From contig NZ_QLMA01000015.1 of the NCBI RefSeq assembly GCF_003259435.1, positions 1 through 37,806 of the forward strand: 37,806 bases of DNA, given 5' to 3'. This stretch comes from Chitinophaga dinghuensis (GTDB lineage: Bacteria; Bacteroidota; Bacteroidia; Chitinophagales; Chitinophagaceae). The translations under genes and the position numbers were made by a program. This document shows positions 1-9,305 of the stretch, piece by piece. Numbering within the stretch: the stretch's first letter is position 1; every line of letters begins with the position of its first letter. The notes beneath the pieces were generated by a model, which worked only from the letters and a program-made list of their open reading frames with translations, searched no databases and had not been told where the DNA came from.

Positions 1-1419
1 TACCTGGTGGGAGCGCTGGTGAAGCAGGGCATGATGAAAGACAGACGTATCGCGGTGTTGACAGACAGTCTGCACCAGGTTCATGGTAATGAGCGTGGAG
101 ACGTGCACAGCGCGATACTGTTGGGATTGGTCAATGTGTTGCCGCAAGAATATGCAGTTAACGCCATCAACATAGACATCATAGCGGGTGAGGCATCTGT
201 TCATCGAACTCTGATTAAAGAGTTGACGGGTGTTTGGAGTCGTGGTAACCGCATCGTAGCGCTGCGAGGCGCTTACCGCTGGGTGTGCGACTATCAGCAG
301 CACCGGGGAGATGTGACTCCTCATGGTACAGTGTTGCGTCCCGGAGGGCTGTACCTGGTGACGGGAGGACTAGGCAATGCAGGGTATGTGTTGTCTTCGT
401 ACTTGCGGGAACGTTATAATGCAAGATTGATACTGACGGGGCGTCGTCCGTTGTCCTCGCTGGATGATACGGCAGCAGACCGTTATCGCCAATTGCAGTT
501 GGGCACAGCGCATTGTAGTTATCACGCTGTAGATGTGGCGGATGAAGAAAGTCTCAGCCAGTTGGTGGCAGAAATAGAAGCCACTATTGGCCGCATAGAC
601 GGGATCATTCATACAGCGGGCGTGATAGATGAGCGCCATTTTGAGCTGATAAGTGACACCACGGAAAGCAACATGCAACTGCTGTTCTCGGCGAAAGTAT
701 CCGGTGTGCGGGTGCTGGAGAAAGTGTTCCGGGACCGTTGTCCGGATTTTATATGGGTGAGTTCCAGTTTGTCTTCAGTGCTGGGCGGGCTGGGTTTCAG
801 TGCTTATGCCTCCGCTAACATCTTCATGGATCATTTCCTGCTTCGTCAGCAGGACAGTGGTATCCGCTGGCGCAGTGTATGCCTTGGCGGGATGGCGTTC
901 AGCGCAGCACAGATCGCGAAGGAGCAGGGCCGTCATCGGGTAGCCCTGAAGCCGGAAGAGCTGTATCAATTATTTGAATGGAGCCTGGAATCTGAGGACA
1001 GTCCTGTGGTGATACAAACAGTAGAATCCTTGTCTGCGCGCCAGCACCGGGTATATGAAGTCAAGAAGGATGCGTATCTGGATACAGATCCATCGGCAAC
1101 AGATATTGTTAAAACAGAACGTCCGGCCCTCGCCACAGCCTATGTAGCGCCAGCCACCGCCACAGAACAGCGGCTGTCAGGCATCTTTGAGCAGTTCTTC
1201 GGAATAGACCGCGTAGGCACTGATGACAACTTCTTCGAACTGGGTGGCGACTCGCTGAAAGGAATGATGTTGCTGAAAAGAGTGAAGAATGAATTCAATC
1301 TCAATATCACACTGACGGATTTTTTCCATCATCAGACGGTGCGTTTGCTCAGTACACTTATTAGTGAAATGGAGTTGCTCAGCACCAAGAGTCAGCGTAA
1401 ATCGAAAATGGTTATATAA
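1..1419 (+). CDS. Polyketide synthase C-terminal part: ketoreductase and carrier protein (5' end outside window)
   Basis: The reading frame is open from base 1, so this is the C-terminal part of a larger PKS; the GTG at base 7 is not a true start. Visible residues 1-100 look like the structural half of a PKS ketoreductase. The catalytic half follows, with the NADPH-binding motif TGGLGNAG near residue 120 and a Ser256/Tyr269/Asn273 set (SSSLSS...YASAN) with the usual 13-residue Ser-Tyr spacing. The KR should therefore be active and give a beta-hydroxy acyl chain. The B-type LDD motif reads IDE, so product stereochemistry is not clear. A carrier domain ends the protein, with phosphopantetheine Ser418 in LGGDSL. 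A short basic tail after it could dock to the next protein. The stop lies 10 bp before the NRPS start, so the two are very likely co-transcribed and the chain passes to the NRPS. Confidence 0.93.
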   Translation, partial: YLVGALVKQGMMKDRRIAVLTDSLHQVHGNERGDVHSAILLGLVNVLPQEYAVNAINIDIIAGEASVHRTLIKELTGVWSRGNRIVALRGAYRWVCDYQQHRGDVTPHGTVLRPGGLYLVTGGLGNAGYVLSSYLRERYNARLILTGRRPLSSLDDTAADRYRQLQLGTAHCSYHAVDVADEESLSQLVAEIEATIGRIDGIIHTAGVIDERHFELISDTTESNMQLLFSAKVSGVRVLEKVFRDRCPDFIWVSSSLSSVLGGLGFSAYASANIFMDHFLLRQQDSGIRWRSVCLGGMAFSAAQIAKEQGRHRVALKPEELYQLFEWSLESEDSPVVIQTVESLSARQHRVYEVKKDAYLDTDPSATDIVKTERPALATAYVAPATATEQRLSGIFEQFFGIDRVGTDDNFFELGGDSLKGMMLLKRVKNEFNLNITLTDFFHHQTVRLLSTLISEMELLSTKSQRKSKMVI

Positions 1420-1429
1420 ATGAATTAAT

Positions 1430-4400
1430 ATGAACATCAGAAGTTTAATCAACCGCCTGAAAGAAAATAATATTGATGTTTCACTGTCAGGGACCGATCT
1501 GGAAATCGGTTTCGACGGCGAGTATATACCAGAACACTTACTTAGCGAATTAAAAGAACATAAAGCGGCCATTGTTAGTTTCCTGAAAGATATGTCTACA
1601 GGAATGGAGGTGGATATTCCCGTGGCGCCTGTCGCGGAGCGTTATCCATTATCATCTGCCCAACGCAGGCTCTGGATACTGAACCGGTTGGAGGAAGGTA
1701 ATATCGCCTATAACCTTCCGGATGTATTCATCTTTGAAGGGGCGTTGAATATTCCTGCATTGGAGCATTCGTTTCAGGCGTTGATTGCCCGGCACGAGAT
1801 CCTGCGTACTGTTTTTGCTGAAGATGAAGAGGGTAATGTCATGCAGGTCATACACTCTGCATCGGCCAGTGGTTTTCAGTTGATGCAGCAGGACTTGCGG
1901 CAGGTAGGAGAGCAGGATGAAATGCTGAAGGCATTGATAAAGGAGAATGCGGTACAACCTTTTGATCTCGCTGCCGGCCCGCTGCTGCGTGCAGCATTGT
2001 ATCATGTGGAAGACCGGAAGTGGATCTTTGCTTATACCATACATCACATCATCAGTGACGGATGGTCTATGGAAGTGCTGGTAAGGGAACTGATGATGTT
2101 GTATAATGCCTTCGTGGCGGGTGTTCCTGCACCATTACAGCCCTTACGAATACAGTACCGCGACTATGCCGTATGGCAGCAACAAGAGCTAAGTGGCGCC
2201 TCCTATGAGCAACATCGCCACTACTGGAACACACAGTTTGAAGGCGATTTGCCTGTACTGGAAATGCCTGCCGACAGGCTGCGCCCTGCCGTTAAAACAT
2301 TCCGTGGGAATACCGTCAGTTGTCGTATGACCCCAGCACTCAGTAAGCGACTGAAAGCCTGCTGTCAGGAAGAAGGTGTCACGCTTTTTATGGGCTTACT
2401 AACGGTAGTGGATATACTGTTATACCGTTATACCGGTCAGTCGGATATTATTGTTGGCAGTCCTGCCGCAGGCAGAGACCATACTGATCTGGAAGGACAG
2501 ATAGGGTTTTATATCAATACGCTGGCGCTGAGATGCCGCTTTTCTGGAAACGATCATTTCCGGAAAATATTACAGCAGGTGCGTACCACTACACTGGGCG
2601 CCTATGAGCACCAGGTATACCCGTTTGATGAGCTGGTAAATCAGCTGAATCTTGAACGTGACCTCAGCCGCAACGCGCTCTTTGACGTAATGGTTGTATT
2701 GCAGAACGCTAAAATGATAGCTCCTGCAGGAAGCAGTCAGCTCGGAGAACTGAATATCAGCGTATATCCGTCACCGAAAGAGCATATCAGCCAATTTGAT
2801 ATGAAGTTCGATTTTGTGGAAATAGGGGATGATATACAATTGACATTGGAATACAATACGGATATCTATGCAGCAGCAATGATGGAGCAGCTGACGCGGC
2901 ACATCATACAGCTCACGGATACCTTGTTACAGCATAAGAATACCCCCGTTGATACGGTTGATTATATGACGGAAAAGGAAAGAAAGCTGCTGCTGACAGA
3001 TTTTAATAATACTACCGCCGCCTTTCCCGAAGATCAGACGCTGATAACACTTTTTGAAGAACAGGTACGCATATCGCCGGACAAAGTGGCGCTACAATAC
3101 AAAGACAGAGAATATACCTATGAAGTGCTCAATAAGGCGGCAAATCAGTTGGGGTATTATCTGCGCCAGCAATATAATATACAGCCAGACGATCTGATTG
3201 CGATCCAGTTGGAGCGTTCCGAACGTATGATTATCGCAATGCTGGGCGTACTGAAAGCCGGCGCAGCTTATGTGCCGGTAGATCCTGATTACCCGGAAGA
3301 AAGAACGCAATACATTGTAAAAGACAGCGGCAGTAAGGTATTGGTGGATGAACAGTTTATGACTGTTTTTGCAGCAGGACAGTATCCTTGCCATACGGAT
3401 AATCTGCCACAGATCAACAAGCCGGATAATCTGGCCTATGTGATCTATACTTCCGGCTCAACAGGTGTTCCCAAGGGTTGTATGCTGGAGCACCGAGGTG
3501 TGGTAAACCGGCTTGCCTGGATGTGGGAACATTATGGCTTCCGGAAGGAAGAAGTGATCCTGCAGAAAACGACCTTTACATTTGATGTATCTGTCTGGGA
3601 GATATTCCTGCCGCTTTGCATGGGAGCCAGTATGGTCTTGTGTCCGCGCGAAGCTGCCGGATCGCCGGAACAAATTTTGTCGCTGTCGGCACAATATCAA
3701 GTCACCTGCATGCATTTTGTTCCCAGTGTCCTTAATGAGCTGTTGTCATATATAGCAGAACAGCCACAGGTTGCCAGAGAGTTGGATCGTCTGCAGCGTC
3801 TCATTACCAGTGGCGAAGCATTGCCGCCTGAAACAGTGGCGAAATGGTACCGTTATTTCCATGCGCCGTTGTATAACCTCTATGGGCCTACGGAGGCTTC
3901 TGTGGATGTAACGCATTATACTACCGCTCCCCATGATCAGCGCATACCTATCGGGAAGCCTGTCTGGAATACGGCTATCCGTATCCTGGACGTTGCAGGA
4001 AATCTCCAGCCAGTGGGCATTCCTGGCGAAATATGTATCAGTGGAGTGCAGGTGGCACGCGGTTATTTGAATCAGCCTGATCTCACCAGCGCTAAATTTA
4101 CAACAGATCCTTTCCTGCATAATACCGGCCTTTACAAAACCGGAGATTTGGGTAGATGGCTGCCTGATGGCAACATTGAATATATGGGCAGGATAGATCA
4201 GCAGGTGAAAATACGCGGCTTCAGAATTGAAACCGGCGAAATAGAAGCGGTGCTGGAAATGCATCCGGCAGTGAAGTCGGCGGTGGTGACAGTCCGTGAG
4301 GATAACCAGGGAGAGAAGCAACTAGTAGCCTATATTATCTCAGCAGAAGAAATACCCGTAGCAGCATGGCGTATATTTCTTTCTGCCAAACTACCATATT

Positions 4401-7400
4401 ACATGCTGCCCGTGCATTACGTGCGGATGGACAGATTTCCGCTGACTGCCAGCGGTAAGACGGACCGTAAGAAAATGCCCGCGCCGGATGCCAACCGGCA
4501 GCAGACTACAGTGGAGTTTATAGCTCCGTCAGGTGAAATGGCGCTGCAGCTTGCGGCCATCTGGCAGGATATCCTGGGTATTGCAGCTATCAGTACCAAA
4601 GACAATTTCTTCCTGCTGGGAGGGCATAGCCTGACCGTCAATCGCCTGGTTTCCCGCATCTATAAAACATTCAAAATAAAGATTGCGCTGAAAGACCTTT
4701 TCCTCAAGCCTGTGTTTGAGCAACAACTGCACCTTATAAAGCAGTCCGCCGGCAATACTGTGGCTGGTATAACGTCAGCGGGGGTACGTACCAGTTATCC
4801 TTTATCGTTTTCGCAGCGTCGGTTGTGGGTGCTGAGCCAGTTTGAAGATGCCAGTGTGGCTTATAATATGCCTGGTGTTTACATTTTCAGAGGAGAACTG
4901 CAAAAAGAATTACTGAATGCAGCCTTCCGCATACTGATAGCGCGGCATGAAAGTCTGAGTACTGTATTCCGCCATAATGAGGAAGGAATGATCAGCCAGA
5001 TGCAGTTGCCAGCAGACGCATTGAGCGAGCCGGTGTCTTTTGTGGACCTGACCAACCGCGAAGATGCCCGTGAACGGGCCGCGCAACGGGTACGGGCTGA
5101 TTTTTCCGCCGCCTTTGACCTGGCAGAAGGCCCGCTGTACTGCATTACGCTGCAACAGGTGGAGCCGGAAGAATGGATCTTCTCTTATGTCCTGCATCAC
5201 ATCATCGCAGATGGCATCTCCCTGGAAATACTGATGCAGGAACTGATACAGGTATATAACGCCCTGCTGGAAAATAAAGAATATCGATTGCCATTGCTGG
5301 ATATACAGTACAAGGATTATGCAGTTTGGCAGCAATCGGATTACGCCAGTGAAGCAGACAAGTATTTCTGGATGAAGCATTTTGAGGGAGAACTGCCCGT
5401 ACTGGAGCTTTGGGGCGATAAAACAAGGCCTGTCAGTCGCACTTATAATGGCGCTATCTCCAGAAAGCAGATCTCTAAAGCTACTGCTGCCGGCATGATA
5501 CAGCTGATATCAAGTGAGAACAGCACGCTCTTTATGGGCATGATGGCGCTGGTGAATATACTGCTCTATCGCTACACAGGTCAGGAAGATATTATCATTG
5601 GCACGCCGGTATCGGGAAGGGAGCATCCGGACCTGGAACACCAGATAGGTTTCTATGCCAACACGTTGGCCATAAGAACGAGATTTAGTGGAACTGATAA
5701 CTATCATTTACTGCTGGCGGAGACCCGCAAAATAGTGCTGGATACCTTTGCGCACCAGGGGTATCCGTTCGATGAACTGGTGGAAGCCCTCCATATCCGT
5801 CGGGATGCGGCACGTAATCCATTGTTTGATGTGCAGGTAATTGTACAGGAAGGCGGTCGTCAGCCACAGGCTGCAGGTGGTATGAAAGGAGTCACTATCA
5901 GTAGGTATGGTACTGCTGAAAAAACGACCAGTGTGTTTGACCTGGTCTTCAAGTTTATTGTTTTTGGTGAAGATATAGAACTGAGCATTGAATATAATAC
6001 CGATCTGTATTCGGTAGTTTTCATAGAGCGTCTGTTACATCACCTGGAACAGCTGATGTTGGCTGTTACCGAAGCGCCTTTCCAGCCAATGAACCGCCTG
6101 CATTTCCTACAGCAGGAAGAAACCGGGCAGCTGCTTTCGTTTTCTGCCGGTCCGCGTATACAGTACGACGAAAAGCGTACTGTGTTAGATCTATTCTATG
6201 AGCAGGCAGACCAGCGTCCGGATGATATCGCAGTAAGCTTTGAAAACACGCAGCTCACTTACAGGCAGTTGGATGAGCTATCCAGCCAGCTGGCAAATTA
6301 TCTCAGGACCAACTACGATATTCAGCCGGATGATTTCATTGGCATCATGACAGACCGGTCTGATAAAATGATCATCGGCATATTGGGCATCCTTAAAAGT
6401 GGCGCAGCTTATGTGCCTGTTGATCCGGAATACCCCCGCAGTCGCAAAGAATACATGCTCAAGGATACTGCTGTAAAAGTATTGATCACGCAAACTGATT
6501 ACCTGTTTGATGTGGACTATTACACAGGGGCTTTGTTTGCCATTGATGTGCAGTTGGATGGGCTGGATGCTGGCAGAGAAAGACCTGCACCACAGCCGGG
6601 GCCGGCGGATCTGGCTTACGTGATCTATACTTCCGGCTCTACCGGTACTCCAAAAGGAGTGCAGATCACGCATGGTAATCTAATGCATTCAACAATGCCG
6701 CGTGGACATGTCTATAAACCTATCAGCGCATTCCTGCTATTGTCGTCTTTCGCATTCGACAGCTCTATTGCAGGGATCTTTGGTACGCTCTGTTATGGCG
6801 GTAAGGTTTGCATCACCCGCAAAATTGATGTAGCCAATGTAGAAGGAATAGCTGAGCTGTTGGTCAGTAACCAGGTGAGTCATCTGCTTACGGTGCCATC
6901 CTATTACGCATTGCTGATAAACGCATTGCAACAGCGGGAAAACTCACTGCAGCAGGTAATTGTGGCAGGAGAGAACTGCCCGGTGCAATTGGTGCAGCAA
7001 CATTTTGAAACGCCAGGCTTACAGCACTGCGATTTCTTTAACGAATACGGACCTACGGAATGCGCTGTCTGGAGCAGCATGTGCAGGTATGATCAGGATT
7101 ATATCCCGTCTTCCTGTATTGGCAGACCAATTGCCAACACTTCCATTTTTATACTCGATGCCGCCGATAACCTGACACCCGTAAGCGTGGCCGGAGAAAT
7201 CTGTATCAGCGGGCATGGCCTGGCCCGTGGTTACCTGCACCAGGAAGAAATGACTGCGAAGAAATTCGTACCTGTTCCTTTTGATACAGCTCGTACCATG
7301 TACAGAACCGGTGATATAGGCAGATGGAATGCTGATGGTACCATCGAATTTCTGGGCCGTAAAGATGATCAGGTAAAGATCCGTGGTTATAGAATAGAAA

Positions 7401-9280
7401 TTGGAGAGATAGAAAATGCACTGTTGACGCATCCTGATATCACTGCTGCCGCAGTAGTGGTGAAGACGGATAAAAGTGGGGGAAAAGACCTGGTAGCCTA
7501 CATCGTGAGCGATACCGTTCTTGATGTGCCTGCGCTGCGTGATTATTTGGGCAGCTTGTTACCTGCCTATATGACGCCTTCTCTGTTTATAAGTATGGAA
7601 CTGTTGCCACTTACAGCCAATGGCAAGGTAGACAGAAAAAACCTTCCGGACCCTGACGGCACAGATATGCACATCAGCACCCGTTACGTAAAACCGCGTA
7701 CCGCCACCGAACAAAGGCTGGCAAAGATCTGGGAAGAATTGCTGGGAAGAGAGCAAATAGGTATTCATGATGAATATTTTGAGTTAGGTGGAAACTCTCT
7801 CAAAGCGATGGTGATCCTCAAAAGAATATTGGATGAAACGGGTGTAGTCGTGTCTATCAAAACACTCTTCCTGCAAAAAAATATCGAAAATACAGCTGCC
7901 TATATCGATACGGCTACAGCGCAGGTGACAGCGCCGGAAATGCTAAAGGAGAATGGAAATGGTCTTACACACGCGTCATTTAGCCAGCAGATATATTGCA
8001 GCGACTGGAAACCAGGTAATGAAATAGTGCTAACGCCGGTACCACTTGCAGACGTGGAGCTGTCAGCATTTAATACTGCTTTCTGTCAACTGGTGGAAAG
8101 ACATGAAATACTGCGTACCGCCTTTGTGATGCAGGATGGAAAACTATATCAGGAGGTGTTGCCCTTTACTGCAACAGGATTCCAGATTCCGCCACTGGTG
8201 AAGGTTAGCAGCGAAGAAGAGTTACAGGTACTTATCGATGCAGAGAAACAAAGAATACCGGATCTTTTTGCTGTTCCCTTGATATTCGTACAGCCTTACC
8301 AGTTACCTGACAATAGCTACCTGATGCTGCTTCGTATGCATCATGCTATCACGGATGGTTTTTCTGATGGTATTTTCCGCAGGGAGCTGACAGCATTATA
8401 TAATGCAGCATTAACAGGTACTACGGCCGCATTGGCGCCGCTCGTATATCAGTACAGCGACTTCGCCACCTGGCAGCATCACTTCGTGCAGACGGAGCAG
8501 GGAATGGCACATCAACAATACTGGCTGCAGAAATTACAGACATGGCGACCGGAAGTAATGCCAACAATCTCCGGACTCAAAGTTGACAGCTCATACAGCT
8601 TTAACAAAGTGCTCTTTGGAGATCAGTTGGAAGACCTGCAACAATTTGTACTTGAACAGCGCCTCACCTGTACCTCCCTATTGATGGGCGCGTTGTTTCT
8701 GACCCTGTATAAACGTAATCCCAAGGAAGATCACACACTGTTTATGACCGTATCGGGCCGTAACTCCCGCTACTATGGCGCTATGGACGTGACGGGCCTT
8801 ATCGGCAACTTTGTGAATTCTATCCTGGTGAGAAATATTATCAACGGTGACCATACGCTGGCCGCATATCTGCAAAGCACACAAGAAGGATACCTGGATG
8901 ATCTCAACAATGATAGCTATCCCTTTGATAAGCTGATACATGAACTGCCGCAGGTAAATCCTGCCACCATATCTGATTCGCTGGTATTCATGAACTATCA
9001 CAACTATGATTATATGAGCCGCGCATCTTATGAGGTCACTGCAGCAGATAAAACGGGATGGATGAGTCGCAAAGAGCCCATACATATGCCTTTCGGCCTG
9101 GTGGTATCTGAATTCCAAAACTCGCTGAAACTGCAACTGGTATTCAATGCTACGAGGTTCAGCGAAGCGGAAGCTGCACAGATAGCCGGCAGCTTTCATC
9201 AGACCCTTTCGGCAATATTATCCGCTCCGGATAAAACGGTGAAATTTTTCTCCGGCAGAGAAGCCGGTATTATCGCATAA
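1430..9280 (+). CDS. Two-module non-ribosomal peptide synthetase, docking-C-A-PCP-C-A-PCP-C
   Basis: This is a cytoplasmic megasynthase. Residues 1-55 resemble a TubC-type N-terminal docking domain. C1 has HHIISDG at 205-211. A1 has YTSGSTG near 673 and ends at SGKTDRK near 1010. PCP1 carries Ser1067 (LGGHSL). C2 has HHIIADG at 1256-1262. A2 has YTSGSTG near 1733. PCP2 carries Ser2123 (LGGNSL). A third C domain with intact HHAITDG (2304-2310) ends the protein, and there is no thioesterase, reductase or epimerization domain. The pocket residues aligned by eye to GrsA read D-V-W-H-I-S-L-V-D-K for A1, a near-perfect serine code. For A2 they read D-S-A-L-I-A-E-V-W-K, which shares 7 of 10 positions with the bacitracin-type histidine code D-S-E-L-T-A-E-V-C-K. 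Substrate calls are inference, firm for Ser and moderate for His. It sits between the PKS and a hydroxylase gene. Confidence 0.96.
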   Translation: MNIRSLINRLKENNIDVSLSGTDLEIGFDGEYIPEHLLSELKEHKAAIVSFLKDMSTGMEVDIPVAPVAERYPLSSAQRRLWILNRLEEGNIAYNLPDVFIFEGALNIPALEHSFQALIARHEILRTVFAEDEEGNVMQVIHSASASGFQLMQQDLRQVGEQDEMLKALIKENAVQPFDLAAGPLLRAALYHVEDRKWIFAYTIHHIISDGWSMEVLVRELMMLYNAFVAGVPAPLQPLRIQYRDYAVWQQQELSGASYEQHRHYWNTQFEGDLPVLEMPADRLRPAVKTFRGNTVSCRMTPALSKRLKACCQEEGVTLFMGLLTVVDILLYRYTGQSDIIVGSPAAGRDHTDLEGQIGFYINTLALRCRFSGNDHFRKILQQVRTTTLGAYEHQVYPFDELVNQLNLERDLSRNALFDVMVVLQNAKMIAPAGSSQLGELNISVYPSPKEHISQFDMKFDFVEIGDDIQLTLEYNTDIYAAAMMEQLTRHIIQLTDTLLQHKNTPVDTVDYMTEKERKLLLTDFNNTTAAFPEDQTLITLFEEQVRISPDKVALQYKDREYTYEVLNKAANQLGYYLRQQYNIQPDDLIAIQLERSERMIIAMLGVLKAGAAYVPVDPDYPEERTQYIVKDSGSKVLVDEQFMTVFAAGQYPCHTDNLPQINKPDNLAYVIYTSGSTGVPKGCMLEHRGVVNRLAWMWEHYGFRKEEVILQKTTFTFDVSVWEIFLPLCMGASMVLCPREAAGSPEQILSLSAQYQVTCMHFVPSVLNELLSYIAEQPQVARELDRLQRLITSGEALPPETVAKWYRYFHAPLYNLYGPTEASVDVTHYTTAPHDQRIPIGKPVWNTAIRILDVAGNLQPVGIPGEICISGVQVARGYLNQPDLTSAKFTTDPFLHNTGLYKTGDLGRWLPDGNIEYMGRIDQQVKIRGFRIETGEIEAVLEMHPAVKSAVVTVREDNQGEKQLVAYIISAEEIPVAAWRIFLSAKLPYYMLPVHYVRMDRFPLTASGKTDRKKMPAPDANRQQTTVEFIAPSGEMALQLAAIWQDILGIAAISTKDNFFLLGGHSLTVNRLVSRIYKTFKIKIALKDLFLKPVFEQQLHLIKQSAGNTVAGITSAGVRTSYPLSFSQRRLWVLSQFEDASVAYNMPGVYIFRGELQKELLNAAFRILIARHESLSTVFRHNEEGMISQMQLPADALSEPVSFVDLTNREDARERAAQRVRADFSAAFDLAEGPLYCITLQQVEPEEWIFSYVLHHIIADGISLEILMQELIQVYNALLENKEYRLPLLDIQYKDYAVWQQSDYASEADKYFWMKHFEGELPVLELWGDKTRPVSRTYNGAISRKQISKATAAGMIQLISSENSTLFMGMMALVNILLYRYTGQEDIIIGTPVSGREHPDLEHQIGFYANTLAIRTRFSGTDNYHLLLAETRKIVLDTFAHQGYPFDELVEALHIRRDAARNPLFDVQVIVQEGGRQPQAAGGMKGVTISRYGTAEKTTSVFDLVFKFIVFGEDIELSIEYNTDLYSVVFIERLLHHLEQLMLAVTEAPFQPMNRLHFLQQEETGQLLSFSAGPRIQYDEKRTVLDLFYEQADQRPDDIAVSFENTQLTYRQLDELSSQLANYLRTNYDIQPDDFIGIMTDRSDKMIIGILGILKSGAAYVPVDPEYPRSRKEYMLKDTAVKVLITQTDYLFDVDYYTGALFAIDVQLDGLDAGRERPAPQPGPADLAYVIYTSGSTGTPKGVQITHGNLMHSTMPRGHVYKPISAFLLLSSFAFDSSIAGIFGTLCYGGKVCITRKIDVANVEGIAELLVSNQVSHLLTVPSYYALLINALQQRENSLQQVIVAGENCPVQLVQQHFETPGLQHCDFFNEYGPTECAVWSSMCRYDQDYIPSSCIGRPIANTSIFILDAADNLTPVSVAGEICISGHGLARGYLHQEEMTAKKFVPVPFDTARTMYRTGDIGRWNADGTIEFLGRKDDQVKIRGYRIEIGEIENALLTHPDITAAAVVVKTDKSGGKDLVAYIVSDTVLDVPALRDYLGSLLPAYMTPSLFISMELLPLTANGKVDRKNLPDPDGTDMHISTRYVKPRTATEQRLAKIWEELLGREQIGIHDEYFELGGNSLKAMVILKRILDETGVVVSIKTLFLQKNIENTAAYIDTATAQVTAPEMLKENGNGLTHASFSQQIYCSDWKPGNEIVLTPVPLADVELSAFNTAFCQLVERHEILRTAFVMQDGKLYQEVLPFTATGFQIPPLVKVSSEEELQVLIDAEKQRIPDLFAVPLIFVQPYQLPDNSYLMLLRMHHAITDGFSDGIFRRELTALYNAALTGTTAALAPLVYQYSDFATWQHHFVQTEQGMAHQQYWLQKLQTWRPEVMPTISGLKVDSSYSFNKVLFGDQLEDLQQFVLEQRLTCTSLLMGALFLTLYKRNPKEDHTLFMTVSGRNSRYYGAMDVTGLIGNFVNSILVRNIINGDHTLAAYLQSTQEGYLDDLNNDSYPFDKLIHELPQVNPATISDSLVFMNYHNYDYMSRASYEVTAADKTGWMSRKEPIHMPFGLVVSEFQNSLKLQLVFNATRFSEAEAAQIAGSFHQTLSAILSAPDKTVKFFSGREAGIIA

Positions 9281-9305
9281 CAAACCTGTAACCCATCACG
9301 ATAAA

